Source: Oscillospiraceae bacterium | Lineage (GTDB): Bacteria > Bacillota > Clostridia > Oscillospirales > Ruminococcaceae | DNA length: 23,106 nt | Assembly (NCBI GenBank): GCA_016303195.1 | Contig: JAEDMD010000007.1 | Span: 1-23,106, forward strand | Reading direction: 5' to 3' | Part shown: piece by piece, positions 23,090 through 23,106 of the stretch | How the letters are laid out: every line of letters begins with the position of its first letter | How positions within the stretch are numbered: position 1 is the stretch's first letter | The notes under the pieces: generated by a model | Told to the model about the DNA's origin: nothing | The model's input: the letters and a program-made list of their open reading frames with translations, nothing else | The model's database searches: none | Translations under genes and position numbers: made by a program

Positions 23090-23106
23090 ACGTTCTGGGG
23101 TCAAGG

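Noticed and set aside
1..23106. CRISPR array, tRNA or rRNA genes, integrase, phage or toxin-antitoxin genes
   Set aside because: I saw no regular direct-repeat array, no cloverleaf or rRNA signature, and no mobile-element protein in the window.

Overview
The window looks like chromosome from a low-to-mid GC Gram-positive anaerobe of the Ruminococcus type (Oscillospiraceae). The basis is strong AGGAGG ribosome sites, frequent TTG and GTG starts, intrinsic terminators, a split PurH and PurO-type purine pathway, and a secreted expansin with a dockerin-like calcium loop. The genus is inferred from sequence character and was not tested by any search.

Left edge (1-3343, + strand): a lipoprotein gene with its own promoter, a 71-bp structured repeat, then purD and a six-span membrane protein. 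A hairpin at 3311-3343 separates these from the convergent minus-strand cluster.

Centre (3350-19065, - strand): one long array, apparently expressed from about 19.1 kb leftwards. Its order is glycosyltransferase, WG-repeat protein, purE, a broken small gene, a HAD phosphatase, a DUF6440-like protein, purC, purF, purM, expansin, two DUF3592-like proteins, purN, a PH-like membrane protein, a broken CmpB-type membrane protein, the IMP cyclohydrolase gene (purO type), three zinc-ribbon membrane proteins (one broken), stand-alone AICAR transformylase, and two small membrane proteins. With purD the window covers PurF, PurD, PurN, PurM, PurE, PurC, AICAR transformylase and IMP cyclohydrolase. PurL/Q/S, PurK and PurB must lie elsewhere. 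The pur genes look intact, while three passenger genes carry nonsense or frameshift lesions. PurF keeps its phosphoribosyltransferase and Fe-S residues but has Gly where the glutaminase nucleophile Cys should be.

Gap (19066-19854): a 789-bp divergent intergenic region with a minus promoter for the glycosyltransferase operon, two inverted-repeat elements, a plus promoter (TTGATT-17-TATAAT), and a leader of about 150 nt with three hairpins.

Right edge (19855-23106, + strand): a 652-residue protein with a small Cys/His-rich head, a long Pro/Ala/Gln-rich disordered body carrying repeated Asp-Asp-hydrophobic motifs, and a basic tail; then a TPR-like protein. A strong minus-strand terminator at the edge implies a leftward gene just outside the window.

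The best candidates for something undescribed are the PurF lacking its nucleophile, the expansin with a dockerin-like N-terminus inside a purine operon, the multivalent disordered protein with its structured leader and TPR partner, and the pattern of decaying passengers among intact pur genes.
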